Assembly (NCBI GenBank): GCA_030620095.1
Contig: JAUTXW010000884.1
Coordinates: 948,371-1,012,370, forward strand
Length of the DNA stretch: 64,000 nt
Direction of reading: 5' to 3'
Source of the DNA: Kuschelorhynchus macadamiae
Taxonomy: Eukaryota; Arthropoda; Insecta; Coleoptera; Curculionidae
Of this stretch, positions 1 through 11,139 are shown in pieces. The position numbers and the translations under genes are program-made. Position 1 is the first letter of the stretch. The number at the start of each line of letters is the position of its first letter. The notes beneath the pieces were generated by a model. It was not told the DNA's origin. It worked only from the letters and a program-made list of their open reading frames with translations, and made no database searches.

Positions 1-29
1 AATATTTATATATGGTTAAAGAAAAAAAA

Positions 30-30
<1 letters not shown>

Positions 31-115
<85 letters not shown>
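31..115. repeat. (TA)n microsatellite
   Basis: An almost pure TA dinucleotide run, followed by a T-rich stretch. It lies in the intron just upstream of the first visible Cbs exon. Confidence 0.97.
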
Positions 116-123
<8 letters not shown>

Positions 124-213
124 TTTTTAATAAAACAAATTAAAATCTAAGAGAAGACCTCTAATCTTATAAGTAACACTTGTAAATGGTACTTATTTAT
201 TTTTATCTTTTAG

Positions 214-401
214 GGTTGTTATAGGTATAGTGACTCTTCAGAATCTCTTGAGGAGTTTGAATTCCAGAAAAGTTGAATATAATGATCACGTGGAAAACTT
301 AATTGCAAGAGTTTATCCGAAACTTTACAATACTGTTCACATAGGATTAGTATCGACTGTATTGGAAAAAGAAAATTTTATTATTATATTAGAGAAAAGA
401 G
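214..401 (+). CDS. Cbs: Cystathionine beta-synthase, penultimate exon (C-terminal CBS domain)
   Basis: Internal exon of cystathionine beta-synthase, the PLP enzyme that condenses serine and homocysteine in the transsulfuration pathway. The translation contains GIVTLQNLLRSL, then KVEYNDHV and a segment matching the family's TDTLGRLSRILE region, which places it in the regulatory C-terminal CBS-domain pair. A TTTTAG acceptor precedes 214 and a GTACG donor follows 401. The exon ends after the first base of a codon, and the next exon at 3693 starts with the remaining two bases, so the phase fits. Upstream exons, including the catalytic core, lie outside the window. Assignment is by recognised family similarity. 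Confidence 0.88.
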
Positions 402-686
402 GTACGAAAATGCACATTATACTAAAATAATCTTAATAACCTTATTAGTCCAAGAAATCACCAGTAAGGGTTTGTTGAAAATTTGTGTAATTAATTTAGG
501 CAAGACTATGACGACAGTGGCGTGTTTAGAATGTCTCTTGGAAGAAAAGGGCCAAATTTTGGCAAATAAATAAAAAAAATGTCCTTACTTTTAGCACCAA
601 TAATTTTATTGTGGTATGTCTAATGTCTTTGTTCATATTAAATGAATAAGCATAAGTCTATTCAATATATTTAGAAAACAAATGTA

Positions 687-1288
687 CAGGGTGGCCATTT
701 AATGGTGATACAGTACCTTATCTAGAAAACGGTAATAGTTACGACAAAAAGTTAAATAGAAAAGTTTTTGGATTAAATTAAATTTTTATTTTATTTCACT
801 TTTGCTTATACAGGTTGTTTCGTTTTGACGTGTCACATGTCAACTTTCTTAATTTAAATGGGATACCCTATATATCATTACATGTTTCGATTCTACTGTT
901 AATTTGCGAAAGTTTTTATAATAACATCTATATTTGAATTCTTTATCGTTTTTGAGTAAATTGAGTTTTTAGAATTAAAAAAAAAACATATTTAAAAAAA
1001 AATTTTTACCTATGAAACTTTAATGGAACTGACTAATATCCTAAACATACATTACTAAGGGTTCAATTCAACGAGTTTCCATGCTGGTCTTTCCAATTAA
1101 TATACAGGGTGTTAAAAATGGAGAGCAAAACAAACAGAAATGTAAATGTAAAAATCTCCTGTTTTTCAAATAGAACACACTGTATATTTTTTTTCATCTG
1201 ATTCAGCGTTCAATTACCTATCATTACTCATATATATGTCCTATACCTAAAATGAACAGTTTCGATTTTATTAGCCGTTTTCTGATTT
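687..1288 (+). repeat. Left long terminal inverted repeat of the Cbs-intron mariner
   Basis: About 602 bp matching the reverse complement of 2671-3279. The outer end reads CAGGGTGGCCATTT; the inner end reads about TTTTCTGATTT. Confidence 0.9.
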
Positions 1289-1557
1289 GACTTTTTTTTT
1301 TTTAATATAAGTAAACAGATGAAGTGGGCTAAAATAAAAATGTCGTAAACTAAGCCTTATTCTCATTTCCTTAACACAGATAGCGACTATAAATAATGTT
1401 AGAAAATACAAATAAAAGTGAAATATTATGTAATTTATGTTCTTATGATTTAATGTTTACGAAAATAAGTGAGAGACAAAAAAATATCTTGTGGCACACG
1501 GTATAACTAATAACTAACTGAGTATTAAACATGATTAAAACAGATTATAAAAAATTT

Positions 1558-2525
1558 TCAATATGGCCACCGTCCATTGCGATACATGAAGTTTCGAATA
1601 GTGTTCCTTACCGAATTAGATGCATTAAAATTATTGATCTCTTCCCTGATTTTTATTTTTAACTCATTTCTATTATTAGATCTATTTTTATAAACTTTAT
1701 TTTTTAGTGCACCCCACAAAAAGAAGTCTAAAGGGCTTAAATCAGGGCTTCGTGGTGGCCAGGATATTAAACCATGTCTTCCTATCCACAATGGAAAATG
1801 TTGATTAAGGAAATTTACTACCGGTGCAACGGTGTGGTAAGGGGCGCTATCCTGCTGAAAAATGATATTTTCTCGAACATTTGCTGGCAAGTCGTTGATA
1901 AGGGGCATGATTTCATTCCTAAGCAGCTCCAAGTATCTTTCGCCATTTAACGACCTGTCAAAATATATTGGTCCGATAATAAGGTCGCAAATAATTCCGC
2001 ACCACACATTTACGGTTTGACGGCCTTGTTTTTTAATTGCTTTTATTAGATGTTTATTAGTTTGAGACCAGTAATGAGTGTTTTTCCGAATAAAAACAAT
2101 ATATATATCACATATCACAACAAAAAGTCAATCTTTCATTAAAGTCTAATTGTGATAATTGAGTTGGAAGAAATTTATAAGGATGATAACCATTCACCTG
2201 CAGTGGTTTTTAGAATACTTCCTCTACTGACACCTGCAATGTCTCTGTCAGCATCTCTTTGGGATCTTTCATCATCTTCCTCGAAATAAAGTAAAATCTC
2301 CAGTTGTTTTTCCTCAGTGAGGAGAAAATTGGAACGATTTTTCTTAGAGTTTTTAAGGACACCATTTTCCAAATCACGCACAATTCGAAAAAATATAGTC
2401 CTGGAGGGAACTCGATTATAAGGATATCTCCTCGAATATTCTCTAAGGGCTAACCCTGGACTTTTATTATATTTTATGAAACAGTTGCATAATTTCAAAC
2501 GTTTATCTAAACTATATAAAGTCAT
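1558..2525 (-). pseudogene. Broken mariner-like (DD40D-type) transposase
   Basis: Two minus-strand reading frames (2175-2525 N-terminal, 1558-2118 C-terminal) form one decayed transposase. The N-terminal part is a helix-turn-helix region with the RYPYNRVPSRTIF-type motif common in insect mariner relatives. The C-terminal part carries VWCGII, the second catalytic Asp in QQDSAPYH and a third Asp in WPPRSPDLSPLDFFLWG; 40 residues separate these two Asp. The segment between about 2118 and 2175, where the first catalytic Asp should lie, is deleted or scrambled, so the protein cannot be active. The C-terminus GRWPY matches the family's usual ending. Confidence 0.85.
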
Positions 2526-2670
2526 TTTTTAACAAATTTCGCAGCAAAAATTTGACAAAAACGACAAACAGAGCAAATGTCAACTTAAGTCAACAATTGC
2601 ATTAGGTTATTTCCTAAGCCTATCTTGATTTTTTAGTTTCTGATCTCATTTACTGGCAAAATTCCGGGAT

Positions 2671-3279
2671 AAATCAGAAAACGGCTAATAAAATCGAAAC
2701 TGTTCATTTTAGGTATAGGACATATATATGAGTAATGATAGGTAATTGAACGCTGAATCAGATCAAATAAAAATATGCAGGGTGTTCCATTTGAAAAACA
2801 GGAGATTTTTACATTTAAAGTTCTGTTTGTTTTGCTCTCCATTTTTAACACCCTGTATATTAATTGATAAGACCAGCATGGAAACTAGTTGAATTGGATC
2901 TTTAGTAATGTATGTTTAGGATATTAGTCAGTTCCATTAAAGTTTAATAGGTAAAAAATTAAAAAAAAAATATGTTTTTTTAAAAAAAAATTCTAAAAAC
3001 TCAATTTACTCAAAAACGATAAAGAATTCAGATATAGATGTTATTATAAAAACTTTCGCAAATTAACAGTAGAATCGAAACATGTAATAATATATAGGAT
3101 GTCCCATTTAAATTAAGACAGTTGACATGTGTCACGTCAAAATGAAACACCCTGTATAAACAGAAGTGAAATAAAATAAAAATTTAATTGAATCCAAACA
3201 ACTTTTGTACCTAACTTTTTGTCGTAACTATTACCGTTTTCTAGATAAGGTACTGCATAACCATAAAATGGCCACCCTG
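2671..3279 (-). repeat. Right long terminal inverted repeat of the Cbs-intron mariner
   Basis: About 609 bp, inverted relative to 687-1288. It ends in CACCCTG followed by the TA target duplication. Confidence 0.9.
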
Positions 3280-3692
3280 TACATCAATCAAACTTTTGAT
3301 TCAAATTTCATTAAAATAAATAATTTTTGATAAATTTGCGTCTGCCACAGGTGATTCGGCGTTACATGTTGTAAAAACTCCGATATGCAATTGGTAAAGA
3401 ATAATAAAATTTCTACAAAAAATCAACTGATTAGTGACTTTTTTACTTCTTAAATCTATATATGTAAAGTAACCTAAGAATTTATTTCGGAGTTATGGAT
3501 GACATCTATTTTATATTTATCCCGAACTTAACTTATTTGTAATTTTAATTCATGAATAATGGACAATAAAAAGAAAGAAATATATTTGTTACCTAATTAC
3601 GGGGTGGAAGAGAAGTTAATTTTCAATTTTTTTTACATAAATCTCTAAATTTAATTAAAATATAGCATGAGAGGTTTTGTTTTTCTTTTCAG

Positions 3693-3775
3693 ATAATGGT
3701 GATCATCCGGTCGGAATTGTTACACCGCTTGATGTGCTGAAATACATTTCGCAGCGAGACGATTCACTTAAGTGA
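3693..3775 (+). CDS. Cbs: Cystathionine beta-synthase, terminal exon
   Basis: A pyrimidine-rich CTTTTCAG acceptor precedes this short exon. It encodes HPVGIVTPLDVLKYISQ and a hydrophilic tail ending in a TGA stop at 3773-3775. It corresponds to the last CBS motif of the enzyme (family pattern G-V-V-T-A-I-D-L-L-N). The Thr and Asp of the human S-adenosylmethionine-binding site (T535, D538) are conserved as T and D of VTPLD, which suggests that the allosteric site is kept. Phase matches the exon ending at 401. The intron of about 3.3 kb is mostly the mariner insertion. Confidence 0.9.
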
Positions 3776-4279
3776 TATTTTTTTAATTTTCTTACTGTAT
3801 AACAACTTTTATATTATTAGGTATAAGTTACTTACCAATTTTATATGCTTACACCCCGATTTATAATATTTTTTTATAAATTTAACACTGTAATAAAAGA
3901 AAAACAAATTTATTGATGATATTTTATTAATTCTCATATTCACAAATCAGTCTTTCCGTGCAACCAGTTGCTCAATGTATTACCATGGGAAGGCAGACCA
4001 CGACCACATACAAGCACAAGCCTTAAAATTAGTTTTATCATAACAAAGTCATCATTTTACACTAGATAAAAAATAAAAAACAATATCGCAGAAAAAAATA
4101 TATGAATAAATAAATTTTATATAATTAGCTTGCGCGACGTGTAACGAATGCAAAATATTGCTGTACTATTGAAGTAACGAATGAATAACTCTTAGGTTAG
4201 AACAAAATATATACTTAAAAATTTACCACAAAATATAGGGAACTCTTAGATTTTAAAATTGAAATATCTTTTTTAATAT
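3776..4279. other. Cbs 3' flank; no gene seen
   Basis: AT-rich sequence after the Cbs stop, including AATAAAAG at about 3890 that could serve as a polyadenylation signal. No open frame with recognisable protein. It lies between the convergent ends of Cbs (+) and the Mgst1-like gene (-). Confidence 0.5.
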
Positions 4280-4855
4280 CGAGTCCAAAAGTAAGAGAAC
4301 TACCAAAAAGGTTAACTAAAAAAGTTTTAGGGTTTTTAAAACTCTCCTGGAAAAAAACAACTAACTATACAGGATCGGTCATAAAGACAAGCAAAAACAA
4401 AGTTGCATGTTTAAAATTAAATAAGTACCTTGTATATCAAATGTCCATCAAATGGGCCTCTTCTTGCTGATTATAAATATATTAGGTTTGAGAACTTTAT
4501 CTTTTAAGACATCCGAGAAATTTGCGCAGAGGTAGTGTGTTAGAGAGAAACGGAAAACGTTCTACAACATAGTGGAGTCAATGGAAGTAGATTGCCTCTT
4601 ATAACAGGGTTATGCCAAAAGTTATCGGATATCTTTAAATCTCAAACCTAGTAAATTTATAATCAGCAAAAAGAGACCCATTTGATAAATATATGATATA
4701 CAGGGTGTCCCATTTAAAGAACTACAACTTTGTTTTGATGTGACTTTTATGACCAATCATGTATAATTAGTTTTCGCTCCAATATATTTTTTAAATCTCT
4801 AAAACTTTTCTCTATAACATTTTTGAAAGCTCTCTCACTTTTAAAAATATTCGAC
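4280..4855. repeat. Imperfect palindromic (foldback/MITE-like) repeat
   Basis: The left half (4280-4560) and right half (4600-4855) are diverged inverse copies. Shared blocks include TGCTGATTATAAAT, AGGTTTGAGA, ATGGGCCTC/GAGACCCAT and the arm around AAGTTTTAGAG. The arm carries the CAGGGTGTCCCATTT-type motif typical of mariner-derived MITEs. No coding capacity. Confidence 0.65.
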
Positions 4856-5767
4856 CGTTTTTAACCTTTTATGCATTTGTAGTTTTTTATTCGATTGTTA
4901 AGTGTCAACTTTCGAAAATATACAAGGCCGGAGATATGCATGCTTATTTAAAACAATGTTTTTATTGCTGTTTTCAAAGTTAAACACTCGGTGTATCAAA
5001 AAGATCAAGAACAAAATAGTCTCTTGACATTTGATGGGTCAAGTGCTCCAGATTCTGGGGCCTGTGATTATCAACTACTGCTTGCAAGCGTCTACGCCAC
5101 TGCTTTATTGCTTGTTGATTACATAATTATGTTTTAATTTTTTTAAATGATTGTAACTCAAGGTCTACTTTTATTATTCTCCGTAGTTATTGAGCGCTAT
5201 TTAAGATTTTTTTTTGTGGAACACACAGATGCCTCAGGGAGAGCACTTTCTGTGATATCTCCTTGTTATTCGATATTTTTTAGGATTCTTACACTCCTTT
5301 GTCTTCCACGGCCCGGTAATTAAGTAATTTTAATTTTTTGCAAGCAGTAGTTCATAATGATAATTACATTCAGTCATTTTATTTGTTGTTAAAATTTAAT
5401 TATTGTTAAATATTTTTGTTTTTTGTCTTGTCTTTAATGCAAAATCCTTATATTATCACTTTCCCCTTCCGGTGTTCATGGCACCATTTTTACATAAAGA
5501 CTTTTTGATATAACGTTTATAACTCCGGCCCTGTCTATTTTCTAAAGTAGACAAATTAGCAATAGATTATTCAAAAACAATTGATATCATTTGGCCCACA
5601 GTGTATATGTCTAGCAATACAACCCATGAAACTAGCTAAAACAGTTTGGTAAATATATAATTTAAATATATTCCGTTGCATAGTTATATATTTTGCCAAA
5701 ATTTACAATTATTTACTTATAAATACAAAATACTTAACAATTGTATAGCTACAATAAAAACTACGCT
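4856..5767. other. Non-coding stretch with a short inverted repeat
   Basis: No convincing coding frame. A perfect 15 bp inverted repeat (AACTACTGCTTGCAA at 5073-5087 and its inverse at 5338-5352) encloses about 250 bp and could mark an old small insertion. The remainder is 3' flank of the Mgst1-like gene. Confidence 0.45.
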
Positions 5768-6032
5768 CTATTTTCTTAAATATCCAACAAAAAATCCATG
5801 TATTAAAACATGAATACTCATATACCCTACTATAGCAAATGCAATAAGGAAACATATAGCTCTAGCAGGCTGAGGAATGACGTACACTGCGTAAACAATG
5901 GAATGTAGAGCTCTTGCTATAAGGAAAAGGTAGAATAAGAAATGAACTACCCAATCAGGAACTCCTATAAACAGGTAAGCCAAACTTATAATCAGGAAAA
6001 CGGGAATGTTTTCCAGGTCATTCTGGACGGCC
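5768..6032 (-). CDS. Mgst1: Microsomal glutathione S-transferase 1-like, exon 3 (terminal)
   Basis: Last exon of a MAPEG-family membrane enzyme that conjugates glutathione to hydrophobic electrophiles and reduces lipid peroxides in ER and mitochondrial outer membranes. It reads AVQNDLENIPVF, then hydrophobic segments (LIISLAYLFIGV, FLFYLFLIARALHSIVYAVY and AICFLIAFAIVGYM), and ends in a lysine before TAG. NDLENI and the Arg of IARALHS are family hallmarks; the Arg aligns with the human active-site Arg of GARIYHT. The acceptor is TTTTCAG before 6032. The usual RAHxNDLEN signature has Val instead of His here. Joins in phase to exon 2 at 12323-12405. Confidence 0.9.
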
Positions 6033-6139
6033 CTGAAAACGATAAAAAGTAATTTTATTAAAATCCTCGGTCTGTATTGTAAAGTTTTTATAACCCAAGG
6101 CATTCCGCGCTGTGTGGGATTCCAAGAATCTGAATTTTC

Positions 6140-6260
6140 GGTGTGAGCGTCGTGGCGCAGTGGTAGTGAACGAACATTTTTTTTAACAAAACTTATAATT
6201 AAATGTAAAAAAGTAAATCTATATTAAAACAAGGATTTTTGTATGGGTTTTCGACTGATA
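6140..6260 (+). repeat. SINE-like fragment with tRNA A-box
   Basis: GTGGCGCAGTGGTAG resembles a tRNA A-box. It is soon followed by TTTTTTTTAACAAAACTT and then TCTATATTAAAACAAGGATTTTT. A near copy of that tail occurs after the tRNA-like head at 39972-40046, so the two appear to be one SINE family. No B-box remains here, which implies an internal deletion. Confidence 0.4.
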
Positions 6261-6488
6261 TTTTGTGTGAAACTATTTAATTCGACATCAAAAGTCAAAC
6301 TGAATTGTAAGTATAACAATTAATTTCGTATTAATAATGTGTGTTGCGAGTCTCCTATAGGTTGTTTGCATTTTGATAAAACTGACCTTATTTTTATCGG
6401 TTCCTTTAACAATTTTTGTAACACTCGTAAAAATGGTTTAATTGTTTAACTCATGTTTTTATTTTTTCTTTTCTGCCATTTTAGTATC

Positions 6489-6520
6489 CTGAGAATGCAA
6501 CTATAAAGTTGCGAAACGTC
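6489..6520 (+). ncRNA. Degenerate hammerhead-ribozyme-like core
   Basis: CTGA is followed by a perfect 5 bp stem (GCAAC, loop TATAAA, GTTGC), then GAAAC and GTC. This is the order of a hammerhead core of the kind found in Penelope-like element repeats. The first conserved box reads CTGAGAA rather than CTGANGA, so G8 is lost and cleavage is unlikely. Confidence 0.4.
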
Positions 6521-6560
6521 GGCAATAAAAAAAACCTTGCTTTTTTTACTGGGTCCTAAC

Positions 6561-6588
6561 CAACGAATTATCAATACGGATGGAATGG
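6561..6588 (+). repeat. P-element left terminal inverted repeat
   Basis: 28 bp identical to the reverse complement of 10635-10662. It is preceded by GTCCTAAC, the 8 bp target duplication. Confidence 0.95.
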
Positions 6589-7129
6589 CCCTTGCCTATC
6601 TGAACAATGAACGGCGCTTGCGGCCTACATAAGAAAGAGAGGTCCGCGAGAGAGATGACGCTAGTCAGTGCAAAAAGCACATGGTTTTCAATGAAGGGTA
6701 AAGGAAAATTTGCGGTTTCATGTTAATAAAAGTAAATTTATGGACTTTAGTGGTAATTGTAATGGGTTGAAGGTCTGGAAACATAATATTATAGTATTAT
6801 ACAATATAATATTACACATTTAATTTTTTTTATCGAAAACCATTAAAAGAGGTCACTCTTGGAGCAGATGATTAAAGGGGACAAAGACATTTTTGATTGA
6901 AAAGTTACCCTTCTTGACAAATTAATAATGAATAAATAATGTAAAAAAATAATAATAAAAGTACTGATTTTGGAGGATACATATATATTACAAAAATATT
7001 AACAAAACATGTTTTTCAACAATACATATAATAATAGGTTATTACATAAAGTTATAATAAATCTAAAAATAATATACATGTAAATGCTATAGCTACATAT
7101 AAAAAAAAAAACAAAAATGGTTGCCAATA

Positions 7130-10100
7130 CTATTGACTTTTAAAATGAATAATTTTGGTTAATTTTTGCCTAATTCTATCAGTAATCTGGTTTTTACAAG
7201 AATTAATATGATGGAGCCTGATTGTAAAATAATTTTTTAAAATTAATCTCACCAATTGAATAATATGGCCATGTAAAGGATCTTGGTCTAAAGAATGCTC
7301 GGTAAGTCATAAGAATAATTTATTAACATCCAAATTTCTAATTGTAGCAGATACAAGCCGTAATATGATATTGGGCGCAGAAAAGTTTTTTTCTGTTTTT
7401 ATTACGCTCTCTGCCCTTATGCATATTTGAACCACATCTTTTGAGGCTTTAGTAAGGCCTCCTCTATTTTTACGATTTAATAACATGCAATTAGAATCTA
7501 CGGATATTAGTGAACGGGCACAATCATTGCAATTTAATGTTTTAATCATTTTTTTTGTTATAAATCCCGCAATGTACTCCACAATATCACAAATGTAGAG
7601 GCAATTTAAAATTTTTGAGTGTTGAATTGTATATTCTTCCTGTAAATCTGGGGAAAAATCTTTTTCAAATTCATATAGCAAATCTATGCTAGGATTTTTT
7701 ATTTTTTTTGAAGAGACGTGTAGAATAGACGTGGCATCTTGAGCAAGACAATTAGCGCTATCAGGTGATGTAATTTCACTATGAATAAGTAATCTTTTGT
7801 AGGCTTGCTCAAAATGCCACGCCGTGAGATTATTTGAAAATCCACCTCTTCTACGTATTGCAGAAAAAAACATTTCCAGGTGGTCCTGGCTAAGTTTGTA
7901 GGTTAACAAAAAGTTCAGTACTTCACCTTTTACCAAATCCTCAAATAAATGTTTAACACTTATTAAGCAAATAATTAAGCCTAAAAATCCGGTCTTTCTG
8001 TTTGTTAGTAAAATATTTGTATTATTTAAATTTGTTAAACTACTAATATAACTAATGGAAGTATTTACAAAATTATTTAAGAATTCTTCGCTACCTTTAT
8101 ATAAAGGTTTTTTAAATTGAGTTTTGCCCAAAAAATTTCTTGTGTTTAAAAGATCAAAAATATTATTAATTGTTTTACAAAAAGTAGCAGTAGCCTCACT
8201 GCCTTTAAACACCGGAATATTTAAATCTTTGCAACAGTAATCTAGGGCGTCACCTACACTATCACTGAAAGTTTGCACTGCCAACTTTACCCTCATCTTT
8301 TCTTTTTGATAATTAATGATGATAATAATGTCGCTTACGAAGTTTGGTGGCGCAATGAAGACCGGATTCTTCTTGAAGATCCACTAAGCGTTTAAAATAC
8401 TCCCACTTTATAAGGTTACCCTCCCATCTTTTAAAATACCAAAGTCTCCTAATGTATTTCGCAACAATTTAATCATGTGGCATGCATCTAATATTATGTG
8501 AATTCTTTCATTATTGTTCTCATTATAAAGAAAGGCTTAGTGCCAGGAAAACTAAGATTTGCACCCAATATACTAGCCATAAGAATATTGGATGCATCTC
8601 CATCAAAAGTCAAACTTTTAGTGAGTATTCCAGTGCTTTCAAGTTGCAGTAAGCATCCTCTAACAAAAGTAGCCTTCTCTTCAGCTGAGGAAGACTCTAT
8701 TAAAAAATAAGCAACTGGAACCTTCCACCTGGTATTAATCCCCACAACCATAAAAACTAAAGCCTTTGTGGCTTTTGGTATTTCCTCACTACACTGAGGC
8801 ATAGCCACACCAAAATTAATATACCCTACTGATCTACTCCCTGTCCAATGTACATGTTGGTGAATATACATTTCATCCATCACCAAAGCACCTACAAGTT
8901 TTTTCCCTTTTTGTTTTTCAAGATCTACTTTTATTTTAATGGCACGAAGGGCTTCTGCACTATAACCAGGGGTACCATCAAGTACACTATACCACTTAGA
9001 AATAGTGCGAGGATGAGGCAATACATTTGTTCCAAATACTTTTCGTACAAAATTATAAGCAGAGGATGAATAAAAATTGAGAGTTAGGGTAAACCACCTT
9101 AATTCAGGGCTGTACTTGCTGGATTTGCCTTTTTGTAGCTGCCTGAAAAGCAGTTGTTTTTGTGTTTCTGGAAGACTTTCCTACAATAAAATACATTTAT
9201 ACTTCATGCTTTAAATTAATTTACATGCAGTAAATAGTTAAAAAAATTTTAAAATGATTAGTATTTCAACTCCATCACCCAAGCAATCATTAATTAGTGC
9301 CATACTTTTTAAGGTAAAACCTTATAGAATTATTCAGCTAAAATGGAACATTTTACAAGTAAAAATGTATAAATATAAAATAATGAACACAATAATATTA
9401 TATCTCCCTCTTTTTCTCACTAACAAAATATTGTACTAATGTACAGTTTGATTGTTTAGGTAAAAAACTTGAAAGATTTTTTTTATGTCAAAAATTTACC
9501 TTTAACACTAATGACTGGGCTGCTGATATTTTCTTCTGTTTGAGCAATTCATCCAGTAGATTATTTAGATTTTTCATTTTCTTTCTTTGCCTAGATATTT
9601 TGCACTGATTGTACCTATTCACCTTTCTGTACTTTTGTAAGGTTTCATGAGAAATTTTCCAAAACCTCTTTCTACGTTGCATATCATTTAAATCAGAAAA
9701 CTTAAAATCTCCAAAATATACAGGTTCTCTTCTGGTTCTGCAAATATACAAACACTTTAATAAATGAAAATGTAAATGAAACAATTGTTTAGAATACCTT
9801 TGATTGCAAATTTTTTTGCTAGAAGGTTCAGAGGTTTCTAAGGAGGTGCTTGAAGGACTTAATGTAATATTTGAAGGACCAGCTTCCAATAAATCTACAA
9901 GGTTTAGATTTTCAGGTTTCTCTACCACTGTATCCAAAGTTTGTTCCTCAGGTTGTTCTAAAAGCAATTAAATTATGTAACTAAAACATGACCATTTTTT
10001 TACCTTTAAACAGGTAGAGCTCAAATATAAAAGAAAATATCTACCTGTTTCTTTTAAATCTTTTAGGGTTTTCCGAGGGGCTTCTTCATGTTTTCTTTTC

Positions 10101-10390
10101 AAAACCCTTCGTTGTTTATGTTCTTTTATGAGGTGGGCTGGAAAATTGAACACAGATGGAACAGCCGTCTTCTTTAATACCTTATTTCCATGAACATTTA
10201 CTTCGTAATCTTCTGGAGTGAAATGTTTTTCACAAATCACTCTTGTAGGACTTGGGTTAAAATTTACTCTTTTAATTGCGAGCAACCACAACTTTCTCAT
10301 ATTAGGGTCCTTAGGAATTCTGTGGAACTTTATTTTAACATCTTTTGTTCGTCTATTTGTACAATTCACTGCCAAACACGATTCAACCAT
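7130..10390 (-). pseudogene. P-element THAP transposase, spliced and frameshifted
   Basis: Four exons can be read: 10390-10045 (THAP zinc finger, C2CH ligands in ESCLAVNC and ICEKH, closing AVPSVF), 9957-9798, 9737-9500 (Lys/Arg-rich, coiled-coil-like KMKNLNNLLDELLKQ) and a long exon from 9180. All junctions have GT/AG. The long exon holds the P-type RNase H core: LVMDEMYIH and LTFDGDASN, then after a frameshift near 8519 ILDACHMIKLLRN, and later the acidic SQDHLEMFFSAIRRRGG. Further disruptions occur near 8400 and 8310, and near 7307, where the frame shifts and the C-terminus continues to about 7130. Similarity is to THAP9/P transposases. Inactive as it stands, but young enough to keep perfect TIRs. 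Confidence 0.9.
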
Positions 10391-10634
10391 TTTTAAAACA
10401 AATTGAACAAAAACTAAAAACTCTGAATGTCTATATAGTCTATAAATGTTAATAATAATCACCAAAAAGCACTAAATATAATTTAAAAACAACACTGGAA
10501 ACGAAAATCTTTAAAAACGTGAAACATAAACACTCTTTTTCACATTACTGTAATGGAGGACGACGATTTTCTGCACTGACTAGCGCTATCCTTATCTTCT
10601 GTCTTATTCTAACATCAATCGATACGGGTCGGAC

Positions 10635-10662
10635 CCATTCCATCCGTATTGATAATTCGTTG
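10635..10662 (-). repeat. P-element right terminal inverted repeat
   Basis: 28 bp inverse of 6561-6588, followed by the second GTCCTAAC target duplication at 10663-10670. Confidence 0.95.
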
Positions 10663-10670
10663 GTCCTAAC

Positions 10671-11139
10671 CCCAAATAATACACCACTCTAACATAACAA
10701 GAGGACCGTTAACGAAAACCATGTAGTAACCGTTAGTTGGATCTGTCCGTTCAGGCGAGAGGTTAATCGCAGCAAAAAAAAGCATAAGAGCTAGTTTCTA
10801 GCAGCGATTCTCTCCACTCTGACCTCAGCCATCGAATTCCTTCTAAACTTTCTCCATTTCACCTATCTGACCTACTATCAAAAAAACTGTTAACTCATTT
10901 CACCCTTATTCGATAATCTTCCCAGGAAGAAAGGAATGGGATCGGAATAAATCAAAAGTGTAAAAAAAGTGCCTATTTATATATGGCTTTAAAACCAGTA
11001 AAGCCGTAGGAGTTGGAATCTATGGAGCAAGGCCCTTTGCTTTTTCAATAAGCCTAGGTAAAAGTACTTTCATATTTCAGGCTGAACGGCAAATAACACA
11101 TAAAAAGATACAAATTTGTTAAAACAGTTTCAAAGTGTT
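10671..11139. other. Mgst1 intron 2 sequence; no gene seen
   Basis: Continuation of the older repeat split by the P element, with no recognisable coding sequence. It leads into a mariner remnant. Confidence 0.4.

Larger units (their letters stand above)
687..3279 (-). mobile_element. Mariner-like DNA transposon with ~600 bp inverted repeats
   Basis: The element begins CAGGGTGGCCATTT and ends with its inverse, and is flanked by TA on both sides (685-686 and 3280-3281), the target duplication of the IS630-Tc1-mariner superfamily. The terminal inverted repeats are very long (687-1288 and 2671-3279) and diverged by scattered substitutions and small indels. A broken transposase on the minus strand lies between them. 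The whole element sits in the last Cbs intron, opposite to the gene. A second CAGGGTG motif inside each arm, near 1105 and 2850, hints at a composite or nested terminus. Confidence 0.9.
6561..10662 (-). mobile_element. P-element superfamily transposon (THAP transposase)
   Basis: The element is bounded by perfect 28 bp terminal inverted repeats beginning CAACGAATTATCAATACG (6561-6588 and 10635-10662) and flanked by an 8 bp direct duplication GTCCTAAC (6553-6560 and 10663-10670), the target length of P elements. A subterminal GCTAGTCAGTGCA motif near both ends, in inverse orientation, parallels the internal repeats of known P elements. The gene inside reads on the minus strand. The host site is an older Penelope-like repeat within Mgst1 intron 2. 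Confidence 0.95.

Noticed and set aside
230..430. Free-standing small ORF starting with GTG
   Set aside because: It is the Cbs internal exon (214-401) read past its splice donor, not a separate gene.
6144..6165. Functional tRNA gene suggested by GTGGCGCAGTGGTAG
   Set aside because: No B-box, acceptor stem or cloverleaf follows; better explained as a SINE fragment.
8498..9069. Plus-strand open frames opposite the P-element transposase
   Set aside because: Shadow frames of the minus-strand coding exon.
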